Part shown: piece after piece, positions 18,255 to 28,591 of the stretch | Numbering within the stretch: position 1 is the first letter of the stretch | How the letters are laid out: the number at the start of each line of letters is the position of its first letter | Assembly (NCBI RefSeq): GCF_001653565.1 | Contig: NZ_LYPB01000089.1 | Location: 157,741 to 221,740 of the forward strand | From: Paenibacillus oryzisoli | GTDB taxonomy: Bacteria; Bacillota; Bacilli; Paenibacillales; NBRC-103111 | Length of the DNA: 64,000 bases | Direction: 5' to 3' | Translations under genes and position numbers: made by a program | The notes under the pieces: model-generated | Told to the model about the DNA's origin: nothing | The model's database searches: none | What the model saw: the letters and a program-made list of their open reading frames with translations, nothing else

Positions 18255-18305
18255 AAAAAAACTTCGCCAACCACCGCTCTAGATCCGAGGGGGAAGCGAA
18301 GTTTT
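18255..18305 (-). terminator. Terminator of the carbohydrate operon
   Basis: On the minus strand AAAACTTCGC pairs with GCGAAGTTTT, enclosing a second partial stem, and a run of Ts follows. It lies 5 bp after the glycosidase stop and closes the operon. Confidence 0.85.
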
Positions 18306-18308
18306 CCA

Positions 18309-21300
18309 TTATTCCACAAGCCTTAATTGCAAGCCAGTCAGCCCACAGCTGACCAAGCAGTAGCGATCCGTCCATATTTTATCGGCCCCTGCATCGACCC
18401 ATCCGATTTTATCGGTGAAACTTGTGGGTCCGACAAAAGTGACTTCCCCTTTTAGGTGATGATGGGGTCCAAATGTATTACGTCCGCTGCTCAACAACTC
18501 GATTTGAATCAGAATCTGCTCGCTCATGATCTGATCTGTTACATCTAGCTGCTGAGCTCCCCAGAGAATCGTACGGGTGATTCCGCCATTCACCGTAATA
18601 TTCATAGCCGGACAACGCATCGCGTCCCACTGTAAGACGAGCCTGCTGCCGTTATCCTGCATATGTTTCCGCACAGTTTCAGGTAAGGTAAGCGATTGGC
18701 CCGCAATTACTCGTCCTGAGTAGAATACCAATCCCTGCTTCGTAACATCCATCAAGTGCATTTGCTTTGGAAGTAGGGTCAACGTGAACGGGCCCTCCGT
18801 CCACAATGCCTCTCGCTCCGCCTGCTCCCAGCCGCCATGTGGTTTCACTGCGAATGGTCCGAGTACGTAAATACTTTCGATTTCAACATCAAATAGGAGC
18901 TTGTTGCGAATCGGGGCCACATTGGCGCCCCCCACACCGAAGAACCGATAGACATCCTCGTTACAGTAAAAGCGTCCTGACATGCGGACATGATTATGTC
19001 CTTCCCGCACAAATTCGCCTATGCTCAGCGTTGGGAAGCTGCGGTCACCGCCAAACCAGCCGTCAGCATTCTCCGCATGGACAGGCTGTTCATTGATCGC
19101 TATCTCCCAATGCTCCGGACGCTCAACAGCGAGCTTCCACAATGAGCGGTCCGTAAGCCGCATGAGCTCAGCATCTGTCTCGAAAGTAAATGCTAACTCC
19201 ACATGCAGGGGTCGCTTCATAGCGATACAATACTCTTGAATGTTCAGCACGTAGGTAGGAGATGACCACTCCCCACCATCTATTCGATAGGCGGCATAGT
19301 CCAGTGTGAGCGCATTAGGCCCTGACAACTGGTAGTCCCATGCTGCATCTAAGCTCGTTTCAACTGTTGAGAATGCTTTCTCACTCGATAAAGGTGCTGC
19401 TACAGGGTGTGGTTGTCCGGAGGTTGGTTGAGCTGTTTCCGCTGCAGCCTCGCCGTCCCAAATGGCGAAGAGCTTAGAATCACCTGGAGCCAGCTTAATA
19501 CTCACTGACAATATACGTGTATCCGCTTGTGCTCTCTCCCCTTTTTCCAAATCCATCTCTATCCATACACGTGAATCGGACTCGGGAATCTGCAACTCAA
19601 TCATCCCGTTGTCACCTGTATGCACAGCATACATTAGCGTCACACCTGGTAATCGCCGTTCCTGTACATAGAGTTTTCGTAAGGCTTCCTGCGATGTGCC
19701 TTCCACAGGTATCCAATCTTGTCGCACTTGCACATGCTCGCGTAGGCTTTTTAATTCCGCAACACGAACCACACCACCTTCGTTCAAGAACCATGATGTC
19801 AGTTCTTCACACCGCTCGGCCTTCAAGTAACGAGGCGCATCGCCCACCAGAATGACCTTTCCTCCGACTTCTGCGAATGATTGCAGCAAGGCTAAGGTTG
19901 ATGCCTCCAATGTCAGCACATCGCTTACGATCACCGTGTCGTATTCTTGCTCCCCAATCTGCAATACGCCACCCAGCACACTGCCGTACCGCTCCATCAA
20001 CGCCTCGTCCCCGTAATCGAAATCACGCTGACGGGCTAATAATTCATGGGCTAACTCATCCATACGATCCTGCATGTGCTCCACAGCACTAGCATCTTTC
20101 ACACTTTGCAGCAGCCAAGCTGAACGTATCGGATGCAGCACAAGAACTCCTGGCACTGCCTTCCCAAGGGTCAACAAATACGTAAGCCTTGCAAAGTAAT
20201 CATTAAACTGGCCATACACGTCCCACCAAGGTTGCTGAACATATAGGGAAGGCGGATAATCCCGCTTCCTAACCCCGCGAATCGAGTAGGCTTGCAGATG
20301 CTGGCATAGACGATTTACGCCCAGAACAAATTGCCACTCGGCGATCCTTTTCATCTCGCGGAAGCTCAAATTCCAACCACAGCAACCGAAGGTTTCTGTG
20401 ATCACGAATGGCTTACCCAGCTGCCGCGCTACCGAGGCAGCCTGCTTAGGCAACAATGTACTGCGCGGCGTCCGCCCTAGCATATCAATGCCCGGCATGT
20501 GCATTCGCTCATATAGCGGCATCACTCCTGCCGTATACTGCATTTGCTCCATAAGGGTGTCCTCGCCCATGAAATGCCCCGTCAGCTGCCATCCGTGGGA
20601 CTCGCACCAGTCTGCCACAAAACGAACGGACGTTTGGAATCGTTCGCTTACTAGATGCCAGAACCGATAACGCGCTCGGTATGCCGCATCCTTCATAGAC
20701 TCATCAGCTTCTGTTAGCAGCCAACCGATCACATTAACAATGTCTTCTCCGTAACGCTCCTCGTATGCCTGTTCGATATCAGCCGACCATGGCACGCCCG
20801 AGAACTTAAATTCATCGGTGAAAATGCCCGGCATCCCTCCCTCGCCGAAACGCTCTCCCAAGCGCTGATAATAAACATCGTGACATGCTTGCAGGAAAGC
20901 CCCCATCGCTTTCTCAGACAGAATATCGATATAGTAAGGATTCACACGGCACATAACAGCCAGGCCTAAATCCCAATCATTATCGTCAGAAGTCTCACCC
21001 GAAAGCGGCGCAGTCACCTCGTGCACCCGCCAATGCTCATCTCCCTCTCGACGTACGAGCAGGTACATATAATCCGGATCCTGCCTAAGCGCTTCAACCT
21101 CCTGTTGGCTACTATTCATTCTTACTACTCGGACACCCTCTAGCGACTTCTGCTGATAAGAAGCCCCCAGTGCGGGCACAACGCCATTCGCCGTTCCACT
21201 AGGCCAACCGTTCTCATCGTAACACCAGGCTTCAAGCCCTTGAGCCTTCGCTTCTTCTGCTGCTATTTCAACCGCATCCAGAAATTCTTCACCCATATAA

Positions 21301-21494
21301 GGGGTAAGAAGTCCCTGTCTCGTATGCATGAAGAATCCGCCTAATCCTGCCCGTTTCATTTCGCCAATTTGCCTGCGAAGCTCTGTGGGTTCCAACTTAT
21401 CGTTCCATGACCAGAATGGTGTGCTTCTATACGTAGCAGGTGGATTATGCAAAATCGACTCATCTACTTGATCTCGAGCTTCCTTTGATAACAA
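18309..21494 (-). CDS. Large glycoside hydrolase, GH106-like (alpha-L-rhamnosidase type)
   Basis: 1061 aa, no signal peptide, so probably cytoplasmic. The N terminus (TPFWSWNDKLEPTELRRQI, then GLGGFFMHTRQGL and WCYDENGWPSGTANG) matches the group of large glycosidases placed in or near family GH106, whose known members release alpha-L-rhamnose. The rest holds a TIM-barrel-sized region and C-terminal beta-rich sugar-binding segments. I cannot see the substrate from sequence alone. Last gene of the operon, after the regulator genes, so its product probably trims oligosaccharides brought in by the adjacent importer. Confidence 0.85.
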   Translation of the reverse strand: MLSKEARDQVDESILHNPPATYRSTPFWSWNDKLEPTELRRQIGEMKRAGLGGFFMHTRQGLLTPYMGEEFLDAVEIAAEEAKAQGLEAWCYDENGWPSGTANGVVPALGASYQQKSLEGVRVVRMNSSQQEVEALRQDPDYMYLLVRREGDEHWRVHEVTAPLSGETSDDNDWDLGLAVMCRVNPYYIDILSEKAMGAFLQACHDVYYQRLGERFGEGGMPGIFTDEFKFSGVPWSADIEQAYEERYGEDIVNVIGWLLTEADESMKDAAYRARYRFWHLVSERFQTSVRFVADWCESHGWQLTGHFMGEDTLMEQMQYTAGVMPLYERMHMPGIDMLGRTPRSTLLPKQAASVARQLGKPFVITETFGCCGWNLSFREMKRIAEWQFVLGVNRLCQHLQAYSIRGVRKRDYPPSLYVQQPWWDVYGQFNDYFARLTYLLTLGKAVPGVLVLHPIRSAWLLQSVKDASAVEHMQDRMDELAHELLARQRDFDYGDEALMERYGSVLGGVLQIGEQEYDTVIVSDVLTLEASTLALLQSFAEVGGKVILVGDAPRYLKAERCEELTSWFLNEGGVVRVAELKSLREHVQVRQDWIPVEGTSQEALRKLYVQERRLPGVTLMYAVHTGDNGMIELQIPESDSRVWIEMDLEKGERAQADTRILSVSIKLAPGDSKLFAIWDGEAAAETAQPTSGQPHPVAAPLSSEKAFSTVETSLDAAWDYQLSGPNALTLDYAAYRIDGGEWSSPTYVLNIQEYCIAMKRPLHVELAFTFETDAELMRLTDRSLWKLAVERPEHWEIAINEQPVHAENADGWFGGDRSFPTLSIGEFVREGHNHVRMSGRFYCNEDVYRFFGVGGANVAPIRNKLLFDVEIESIYVLGPFAVKPHGGWEQAEREALWTEGPFTLTLLPKQMHLMDVTKQGLVFYSGRVIAGQSLTLPETVRKHMQDNGSRLVLQWDAMRCPAMNITVNGGITRTILWGAQQLDVTDQIMSEQILIQIELLSSGRNTFGPHHHLKGEVTFVGPTSFTDKIGWVDAGADKIWTDRYCLVSCGLTGLQLRLVE

Positions 21495-21510
21495 AGCGAC
21501 TCTCTCCTCG

Positions 21511-23109
21511 TCAACCCCTCCAGTTTGCTGCTACAAATTTCTGTGGAGAGGTTCCGGTTATTTTTTTGAACAAGGTACAGAAATACTTCTCGTTGTGAAC
21601 ACCAACAGCCTCAGCCAGTTCTAGATTCGAATAATCACGCTTACGGAGCAGCTCGATAGCCCGCTCAATCCTGCGCTTGGAGACGTAATCGGTGAAGTTG
21701 ACCCCTAATTCTTTCTTGAAAAGCTCGCTCACATAGGTCGGATTCAAGTGAATATGCTCGGCTACAACGCCGAGGGAAATGGATTCCTTGAGGTGATCTT
21801 CAACAAAACGCATCGCCTTCACCATCTCAAGGCGCAAACCGCTGCCCTCTGCACGTGCATGAAGTTTCTCCCACTCTATGCGCAGCCGCTCTACTAATTG
21901 ATGCAGATGCGTACAATCAGCAAATATAACCACATCGGTTGTCAAATCATGATCTGCCGATAATAGCCGTTGACGAAGACGCACACACCAGCTCTCCATG
22001 TAACCCAGCAGTTTGCCAGGAATAATTCGGTGGCTGTGCAGCACATGCAGCAATGGCGCAAGCGCTTCGCTCCCTGACTTTGAACTTGTGCGCTCGAGCG
22101 CCTGCTCGAAACGTTCTGTGAATTCCCGCCAATCACTTTCGCTGTAGCTCAACCTGCGGTTTGGCGTAATGACTGTGCCAAAGCTGGCATAGAAGGAATC
22201 TTCAAGCGCACCCTTGGCTTCCTCGTACGCCGCTGCGGCGGAACTCCAACCGTTGTACATACGGCTTACGCCTATCGAAATCGAAATCCGCAGATAGGTT
22301 TTAATCGCGTCACGTATACGTTCTCCAAGTTCGTAGCAGGTCCGGTCGAACGACTGTTCGCTGCCTGCCCGAATCGTAGCAAGGGCAACGATGACGCCCT
22401 GCTGCAATTCACAAGCGAAGCAGCTTCCATTCTCGCGGAGAACTTCCTCAATAATATTTAACATGCCGTACTTGAGCATGTTACGGTCCGCTGGTGAATA
22501 TTCCGTGCAAAATACATCGTAATTGTCGAATCGCACAGCAAAGCACCCAAACTGGCGCGGCTCAAATCCTGGTACTAGTTCCGCGCTTCGTCGTTCCATG
22601 ACCGTACCCGATACTTCACCGCGGAGCAATTCTTCCAACAGATGCTTGCGCAGACGGTAGGAATTCTCTTTCACAGATCCACTAAGACTTTGCAGGCGCT
22701 TCTCTTTCTCCTCGCGCGCAATCACGTTATCGCGCGCTTTGGACAAGGCTGTGCGTACATCTTCTTCGCGCAGTGGCACCTTCACCAAATATTCAAACAC
22801 ACCCATGGCGATCGCTTGTTTGGCATAAGCAAAGTCGGAGTAGGCACTCAGGATGATGACTTCCACACCAGGCAATCGTTCCCGCAGCTGACGAACGAGC
22901 TCAATACCGTCCATGCCAGGCATCACGATATCCGTGATAATAAGATCGGGACGCAGCTCCGCAGCCTTCTCCAGTGCTTCAACGCCCGAATAAGCACGAC
23001 CTACAAGTCGAAATGGCATCCGCCGCTCCGCCCACCGCCCGAAGTATGTCTCTAGCCGCTGAACCATAGGCGGCTCATCATCCACAATGAGGCAAGTCAC
23101 CTCTCTCAT
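21511..23109 (-). CDS. AraC-family response regulator, YesN type
   Basis: 532 aa. An N-terminal receiver domain (about 1-125) has the acidic pocket Asp10-Asp11 and phosphoacceptor Asp60 (LIITDIVMPGMDG) plus the switch Lys in YLVKVPL. A long middle region follows, and the C terminus (about 430-530) has two helix-turn-helix units of AraC/XylS type (SLGVVAEHIHLNPTYVSELF and NLELAEAVGVHNEKYFCTLF). Its ATG overlaps the kinase stop (ATGA). Probable activator of this sugar-uptake locus in response to the YesM-like kinase. Confidence 0.95.
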   Translation of the reverse strand: MREVTCLIVDDEPPMVQRLETYFGRWAERRMPFRLVGRAYSGVEALEKAAELRPDLIITDIVMPGMDGIELVRQLRERLPGVEVIILSAYSDFAYAKQAIAMGVFEYLVKVPLREEDVRTALSKARDNVIAREEKEKRLQSLSGSVKENSYRLRKHLLEELLRGEVSGTVMERRSAELVPGFEPRQFGCFAVRFDNYDVFCTEYSPADRNMLKYGMLNIIEEVLRENGSCFACELQQGVIVALATIRAGSEQSFDRTCYELGERIRDAIKTYLRISISIGVSRMYNGWSSAAAAYEEAKGALEDSFYASFGTVITPNRRLSYSESDWREFTERFEQALERTSSKSGSEALAPLLHVLHSHRIIPGKLLGYMESWCVRLRQRLLSADHDLTTDVVIFADCTHLHQLVERLRIEWEKLHARAEGSGLRLEMVKAMRFVEDHLKESISLGVVAEHIHLNPTYVSELFKKELGVNFTDYVSKRRIERAIELLRKRDYSNLELAEAVGVHNEKYFCTLFKKITGTSPQKFVAANWRG

Positions 23110-24890
23110 TGGGCCTCCCCCCCTCCGCGCTCATCTTGTTGATCTTGTGCTGTATCATCTGGGAATGTGAGTGTTACACATGTTCCACGACCGGGTTCAC
23201 TCCATACGCTAAGCCCATAAGGTTCCCCGTAATTCAAACGTATGCGTTGATGAATGTTGTACAGGCCTATACGTTTACGGTGATCCAAATTTCTCCCCAC
23301 AGGGTCCTCTACCAACAGCTCCGTTGTCTTATCAGGGGTCATACCGATCCCTTGATCCTCAACCTCAATAATGAGTTTGCCCTCACGACGGACGGCAGAC
23401 AATCGTATAGCCCCCGATTTACGTCCACCTGCATAGCCATGGAAAATACTGTTTTCTACAATCGGCTGCAGCGCCATTCGTAGTACTGGCAGCTCTAAAG
23501 TAACGGGATCGATCTCCTCTATAAGCTCAAATTCACAGTCATAGCGGATCTTCTGGATATACAAATAATCTTTCACATTCCCTAGTTCCTGCTCCAAGTT
23601 AACACGGTCTGAGAACTCGGTAATCCCGTATTCTAGAATCGAAATCAGTGCTTCAATAATGTTATCTACCTCATGATAGCGCTCAAATGCCACTACATTG
23701 GAGATGGAACCTAGCGTGTTGTATAGAAAATGCGGATTAATTTGAGACTGCAGCACTTGAATCTCTAACTCTTTCTTCTTGCGCTCGCCACGGTTCACAT
23801 GCTCGATTAAGGTACGAATCTGACCTAGCATGTCGTCGAATGTTTGTGCTAGCTTGCCGAACTCATCACGGCGAGCGCTCGATATGTTAACGTTCAGATC
23901 TCCGTGACCGACTTGATTTATTTTGCGGATAAGATAATACACAGGTGTTCGAATCATGCGGGCCACGAAGCCAGCCGTCAGCACACTAAGCAAGAAGCCA
24001 AGCAGCAGCAGGCCTATGAAAAATGTCTCCATTCGCTTGAGCGAAGTTTGCAGCGTCGTTCCGTCATAGAAAGCAAATACAATCCATTTGGTGCGCGGAT
24101 TAATACTCTTCATAATCGTCACGGCAGTTCCGTTCATATGCTCAGTAAACACATCATCCTTGGATTCCACGAGCTCCCGACCATCACGGTCGTCAAAGCG
24201 CAAACGATGATCGACGATACTGAACAGGCGACTGCCCGCAGGCTCTAGAATGACACGTCCCTCTTTGTCCATAATGCCTAGCTGCAAATCGTTGCTGCCA
24301 CCGCCAATCTTCTGCAATCGCTCCTGCATCGCAGTTAGATTCAAATCTACGGCAACCGCCATCGGTTCACCGGCAATCGTAATCGCTTTGGTGAAGGTAA
24401 CCGTCCAACCAGAGAAGAAGTTCTGGTACGGCTGACTAACCGTCACGGCCCCGTAGGCGTTACTATAAGCCATTTTATAAAGAGGATCCCGATCATCCCT
24501 AGGGTCGTTAATGACCTTCGTTACAGGATTTCCCCCTAGAATGGACAAATCCTTGCGAATCACGTACACGTCTGTCAGCATGATAGCGTTCTCCCGATAG
24601 GCATTCTCTAAGGCGGCTTGCGCAGCCGTCAGATCATTGCGCCACGAAGCCGCTGAGGTGGAGAGTTGGCCGATCGTATTTTGCACAAGAAGAAAGTATA
24701 GGTCGATATATTCCTCTTCCTTATGCAGTAACTGTGTCGCTTGGTTGAGCTGACTCGAGGTAATTTCATTTTTAATGTATCGGTAGGATAGACCGCTTAG
24801 AATAGCCTCCGAGCTGAGCACGAAGACGAAACAGACCAGAAATAGTCGGAATGATATGTTGTGGAACCATTTCTTGATCCAATCTCTCAT
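23106..24890 (-). CDS. Sensor histidine kinase, YesM type
   Basis: 594 aa. Membrane helix near residues 13-33, an extracytoplasmic sensor region to about 285, second membrane helix (about 288-310), HAMP linker, then the His_kinase domain with QINPHFLYNTLGSIS (phosphoacceptor His near 390) and a C-terminal HATPase (VENSIFHGYAGGRKSG N box, IEVEDQGIGM G1 box, RIGLYNIHQRI). Paired with the downstream regulator. Such pairs typically sense a sugar or a sugar-loaded binding protein outside the cell. Confidence 0.95.
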   Translation of the reverse strand: MRDWIKKWFHNISFRLFLVCFVFVLSSEAILSGLSYRYIKNEITSSQLNQATQLLHKEEEYIDLYFLLVQNTIGQLSTSAASWRNDLTAAQAALENAYRENAIMLTDVYVIRKDLSILGGNPVTKVINDPRDDRDPLYKMAYSNAYGAVTVSQPYQNFFSGWTVTFTKAITIAGEPMAVAVDLNLTAMQERLQKIGGGSNDLQLGIMDKEGRVILEPAGSRLFSIVDHRLRFDDRDGRELVESKDDVFTEHMNGTAVTIMKSINPRTKWIVFAFYDGTTLQTSLKRMETFFIGLLLLGFLLSVLTAGFVARMIRTPVYYLIRKINQVGHGDLNVNISSARRDEFGKLAQTFDDMLGQIRTLIEHVNRGERKKKELEIQVLQSQINPHFLYNTLGSISNVVAFERYHEVDNIIEALISILEYGITEFSDRVNLEQELGNVKDYLYIQKIRYDCEFELIEEIDPVTLELPVLRMALQPIVENSIFHGYAGGRKSGAIRLSAVRREGKLIIEVEDQGIGMTPDKTTELLVEDPVGRNLDHRKRIGLYNIHQRIRLNYGEPYGLSVWSEPGRGTCVTLTFPDDTAQDQQDERGGGEAQ

Positions 24891-24937
24891 GATGTTCGCA
24901 CCCCTCGCAGCTCAACTATAGAAATGTGGAAAAAGAG

Positions 24938-24960
24938 GAGGTATCTCCCCTTCTTCTCGC
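24938..24960 (-). terminator. Weak hairpin between the binding protein and kinase genes
   Basis: Minus strand GGGGAG-ATAC-CTCC followed by TCTTTTT. It may act as a partial terminator that lowers expression of the downstream kinase and regulator relative to the binding protein. Confidence 0.4.
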
Positions 24961-24964
24961 TCGT

Positions 24965-26578
24965 TTATTTGATAACACCGTCACTTTGCAGCTGCTTCGT
25001 ATAATTCGCAATCGCATCGTTCAACTTGAATTTATCCTGCAGCGTCTTCACGAACGTATCCCAGTTTGCTAAAGGCTCCTTGCCTGTCACGAATTTGAGC
25101 ATCATTTCATTCGCATATTTGAGACGGTCTTGCGAGATCGGGTCAGCTGGATCATCAAAAACTCGTGGATTTACGTTATTATCCTTCAAGTAACTCGTAT
25201 TAATTTTCTGATTCGCGTTTGTAATGTCAGGCTTTTGGAAGTCGAAATACACGCCGTCCGTCGCTTTGCGAACAAAAGCATAGTTATAGCGCCATTCAAT
25301 TTCCTTCTCGTTGTACGTCGATCTATCAATTAATTTCGGTGTGCCATTCGTCACGGTAAAGGACTTATCTTTGATCCCATAAGCAAGGAACGGATACGCA
25401 TCTTTATTGGTGTATAGATATTGAATGAACTGCATGGCACGCTTAGCTTTACCAGGATCCTTCAACGCTTCCTTCGAAAGTCCAATAAGTGACTGTTGGA
25501 ATGGCTTCATGTCAAGAATTTGATCTCCATATGGCCCCTTTGGAGGTGCAATTTGCTTCCAATCTGGCACACTGCCTCCGGCATCCTGCATTTTTTTCGT
25601 TTCCGCAGGCTCTAGACGGCGCCAATCTTCGATCATAATACCAACCTTGCCTTGGTACATTTTATTATCACGTTTGAGTCCATCGTCGATCGTTACCCAG
25701 TCAGGGTCAACAACTTTCGCATCGATCATTTCTTTAATGAACGTCAGCGCTTCCTTCGTTTTCGGATCGGTGTTGTAAACAACAACTTTACCATCTTTGA
25801 CATCGACAAAGTTAGGTTGCACGCCGTACATCCAGAAAATTTGCTGAAAACCTTGTGCACCACTCGTGCTGTAACCCAGTGAGCCGTCCTTTGGCAGCAT
25901 GGCGACATAACCATACGTATCGTTCTTGCCATTGCCATCAGGATCATTGAACGTAAATGCTTTCATAACGTTAAGCAATTCTTGTGGATTCGTTGGAACC
26001 GACAGGTTCAACTTTTTGAGCCATGTGTTGTTAATCCACCAACCATTGACGCCGCCAACGGCTTCGGAAGCTGGTAAACCAATTGTATGACCTTTATATT
26101 TCATAGGCTCAAGGCGTGAAGGATCGAATGCTTTCGGAAGTTCTGGAAACTCCTTCAATAAATCATCCAGATCAGCTAGCAAGCCTTGATCGTAATATTT
26201 AATGGCAGAAGCACGGTCAGGGAAAGAAACGATATCCGGAATTTGATTGGAAGAGATCAGCAGGTTAAGCTTATCCTTCCAGTTCTCGCCGCCCATGATC
26301 ATATCGAGATCCATATTGTTGTCTTTCTCAATCATTTGGCGAATCGGATCCTGCTCTTTGGCTGGCATTGGCGTTGTTAGCCGATAACCGACTGTATTAT
26401 AAAAGCTAACTTTATACTTCTTGTCAGCATCCACCGGCTTTGCCGACTGAGCCGCACCCGTAGAAGGAGCAACGCTTGCGCTTGGTGAAGTCGTATTCTC
26501 AGCCTTGCTGCAGCCAGCAGCAACAACCCCTAGGAGCACAGTAGCACTAAGTAATGCACTTGCGTGTTTCTTTTTCAT
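24965..26578 (-). CDS. Extracellular solute-binding lipoprotein (sugar ABC importer, LplA type)
   Basis: 537 aa. Lipoprotein signal with n-region KKKH, hydrophobic core and lipobox VAAGC (lipidated Cys23), then a Ser/Ala/Pro linker. The mature part is a large cluster-1 type binding protein of the length (about 530) usual for LplA-like oligosaccharide receptors. Located directly downstream of its two permease genes. Confidence 0.94.
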   Translation of the reverse strand: MKKKHASALLSATVLLGVVAAGCSKAENTTSPSASVAPSTGAAQSAKPVDADKKYKVSFYNTVGYRLTTPMPAKEQDPIRQMIEKDNNMDLDMIMGGENWKDKLNLLISSNQIPDIVSFPDRASAIKYYDQGLLADLDDLLKEFPELPKAFDPSRLEPMKYKGHTIGLPASEAVGGVNGWWINNTWLKKLNLSVPTNPQELLNVMKAFTFNDPDGNGKNDTYGYVAMLPKDGSLGYSTSGAQGFQQIFWMYGVQPNFVDVKDGKVVVYNTDPKTKEALTFIKEMIDAKVVDPDWVTIDDGLKRDNKMYQGKVGIMIEDWRRLEPAETKKMQDAGGSVPDWKQIAPPKGPYGDQILDMKPFQQSLIGLSKEALKDPGKAKRAMQFIQYLYTNKDAYPFLAYGIKDKSFTVTNGTPKLIDRSTYNEKEIEWRYNYAFVRKATDGVYFDFQKPDITNANQKINTSYLKDNNVNPRVFDDPADPISQDRLKYANEMMLKFVTGKEPLANWDTFVKTLQDKFKLNDAIANYTKQLQSDGVIK

Positions 26579-26657
26579 CTTGAACCTCTCCCTTTAGTCT
26601 ATTATACATGCTATATCGAGAGTTGCCTCTAGATATCATCGTGATTTCGGCCCCGCA

Positions 26658-27530
26658 TTATCCTTTCACAGAGCCAAGCAGCACACCTCGGGTAAAATGC
26701 TTCTGGATGAACGGATACACAACCAGGATCGGCAACGTTGTAATGGCGACGGACGCCATTTGGACCGAAATTGGGTTTACCGAGTTAGCAGCTTCTGCTG
26801 CATCCCCGCTAATTGCGACAGAGGCGAGCAAGATTTGCCTTAGGAATAGCTGAACAGGCTGATTCTCTGGGGAGCTGATGTAGAGCAGGGCATCGAAATA
26901 GCTGTTCCAGTGCCACACGGCGTAGAAAAGACCAATCGTCGCGATAATCGGTACGGACAGCGGGATTACAATGCGTACCAGGATGGAGATCTCGCCCGCT
27001 CCATCAATACGAGCAGCCTCGTCAATTGCTTCTGGCAGTTGTTCAAAGAAGCTTTTCACAATCATGAGATAGAACGCATTAATCAAACCAGGAATGATGA
27101 GTGACCATTCGGAATCGAGGAGTCCTATATTTTTCACGAGTAAGTAGCTCGGAATAATACCGCCGTTGAACAGCATAGTAAACACAATGAACATCAGGAA
27201 TGGACTTCTACCAGGCAGCGCCTTGCGTGAGAGCGGAAGTGCAGTAATGACGGTGAACACTAAGTTCAGCAACGTACCGACAATGACACGAAAGAGGGTC
27301 ACTTGATAAGCGTCGAGTAAGCGTCCCCCCTGCATAATCTCTCGGTACGCAGTCAGCGTTGTGTGTGTCGGGATAATAACTAGCCCATCTTTCTTAATAA
27401 ACTCGGAGATCGGGGTCAGTGAAACGCTGATAACATACAAGAACGGCAGTACGCAAGAAGCGGCAAGCAGTGAAAGCAGCAAATAGTTAACGCCTTGCGC
27501 GATTTTGTCGCTGGTGGTCATGTGACGCAT
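26658..27530 (-). CDS. Sugar ABC transporter permease (LplC/YtcP type, CUT1)
   Basis: 290 aa, six membrane helices. The ABC-permease EAA loop is EAARIDGAGEISILVRIVIPLS (partly shown, about residues 178-197), the site that docks the ATPase. The C-terminal VYPFIQKHFTRGVLLGSVKG ending is characteristic of the family. Pairs with the upstream permease. Confidence 0.95.
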   Translation of the reverse strand: MRHMTTSDKIAQGVNYLLLSLLAASCVLPFLYVISVSLTPISEFIKKDGLVIIPTHTTLTAYREIMQGGRLLDAYQVTLFRVIVGTLLNLVFTVITALPLSRKALPGRSPFLMFIVFTMLFNGGIIPSYLLVKNIGLLDSEWSLIIPGLINAFYLMIVKSFFEQLPEAIDEAARIDGAGEISILVRIVIPLSVPIIATIGLFYAVWHWNSYFDALLYISSPENQPVQLFLRQILLASVAISGDAAEAANSVNPISVQMASVAITTLPILVVYPFIQKHFTRGVLLGSVKG

Positions 27531-27545
27531 GGATGATTCCTCCTT

Positions 27546-28448
27546 CTACCAGATTTGTCCGTCGAATTTTTTGGCAATCCGATTCGCACCCAATACAAGC
27601 ACGAAACCGATGATTGATTTAAATAAACCGACAGCGGTAGCAAGTCCAATACGTCCCTCTTGTAAACCCACCCGATATACCCACGTCTCGATAACATCGG
27701 CCTTCTCTTGATTAAGGGGATTCAGCATGATGAAGATTTGGTCAAAACCAACATCAAGGATGGCGCTAAGCCTTAAGACAAGCATAAGGATAATGACATT
27801 ACGAATACCTGGTAGTGTAATATGCCATAGCTGACGAGACTGGGATGCGCCATCCATCGTCGCTGCCTCGTAAAGGCTTGGATCGATACCCGTGAGCGCT
27901 GCCAAGTAAATGATGGCTCCCCAGCCGACTGATTGCCAAATGTCCGTTGTGACAATAAGCGTTCGGATCAAGCCTGACTCCGTCAGGAAGGATATGCGGT
28001 CCAAGTGGAAAGTAGTTAATAACTGATTAACTAACCCTGTTCCAGGTGCGAGGAACGCCACCAGCAACCCATAAATAATGACCCATGATAGAAAATGAGG
28101 CAGGTAGGTTAGGGTTTGAATGGTTCTCTTGAACCCCGTGGAAGTGACTGCATTAAGCATTAACGCTAGAATAATAGGTGCCGGAAATGAAAAAACGAGT
28201 TTGTAAAACGAAATCAGAATGGTATTTCCAATAATTTGTTTGAAGTATACGCCATCGAAAAATAGCTGAAAGTTCTGCCAACCGACCCATGGACTCTCCC
28301 AGAGTCCTTGCAGGATATTGTAGTTCTTAAATGCAGCGGCGATGTACACCATCGGCACATATTTGAATACCGCAAAGTACAGCAAGCCCGGAATTAATAG
28401 GGCATACATGACGCCGTATCTTCGCAGTAGGTTCATCGTTCGATGCAT
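27546..28448 (-). CDS. Sugar ABC transporter permease (LplB type, CUT1)
   Basis: 300 aa, six membrane helices, first gene of the importer operon. The family start YALLIPGLLYFAVFKYVPM and the EAA loop YEAATMDGASQSRQLWHITL (about residues 191-210) are clear. No ATPase gene is present in the locus, so it presumably uses a shared MsmX-type ATPase encoded elsewhere. Confidence 0.95.
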   Translation of the reverse strand: MHRTMNLLRRYGVMYALLIPGLLYFAVFKYVPMVYIAAAFKNYNILQGLWESPWVGWQNFQLFFDGVYFKQIIGNTILISFYKLVFSFPAPIILALMLNAVTSTGFKRTIQTLTYLPHFLSWVIIYGLLVAFLAPGTGLVNQLLTTFHLDRISFLTESGLIRTLIVTTDIWQSVGWGAIIYLAALTGIDPSLYEAATMDGASQSRQLWHITLPGIRNVIILMLVLRLSAILDVGFDQIFIMLNPLNQEKADVIETWVYRVGLQEGRIGLATAVGLFKSIIGFVLVLGANRIAKKFDGQIW

Positions 28449-28552
28449 GGCTGCCTCTCCTCTCTCTCTGTTGTTATATCCCTATTGTAGCGCCGCGAAA
28501 GAGGCGATCCTTTTCATATCTTTGGCATATGGTCTAAAATCTTCGGAAATAC

Positions 28553-28584
28553 AAAAAGCCGCCTCCTACTTGGAAGACGACTTT
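28553..28584 (-). terminator. Terminator between the GH43-like gene and the importer operon
   Basis: Minus strand AAAGTCGTCTTCC pairs with GGAGGCGGCTTT (several G-U pairs), loop AAGTA, followed by TTTT. This makes the upstream hydrolase gene a separate transcription unit. Confidence 0.75.
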
Positions 28585-28591
28585 AATGGCA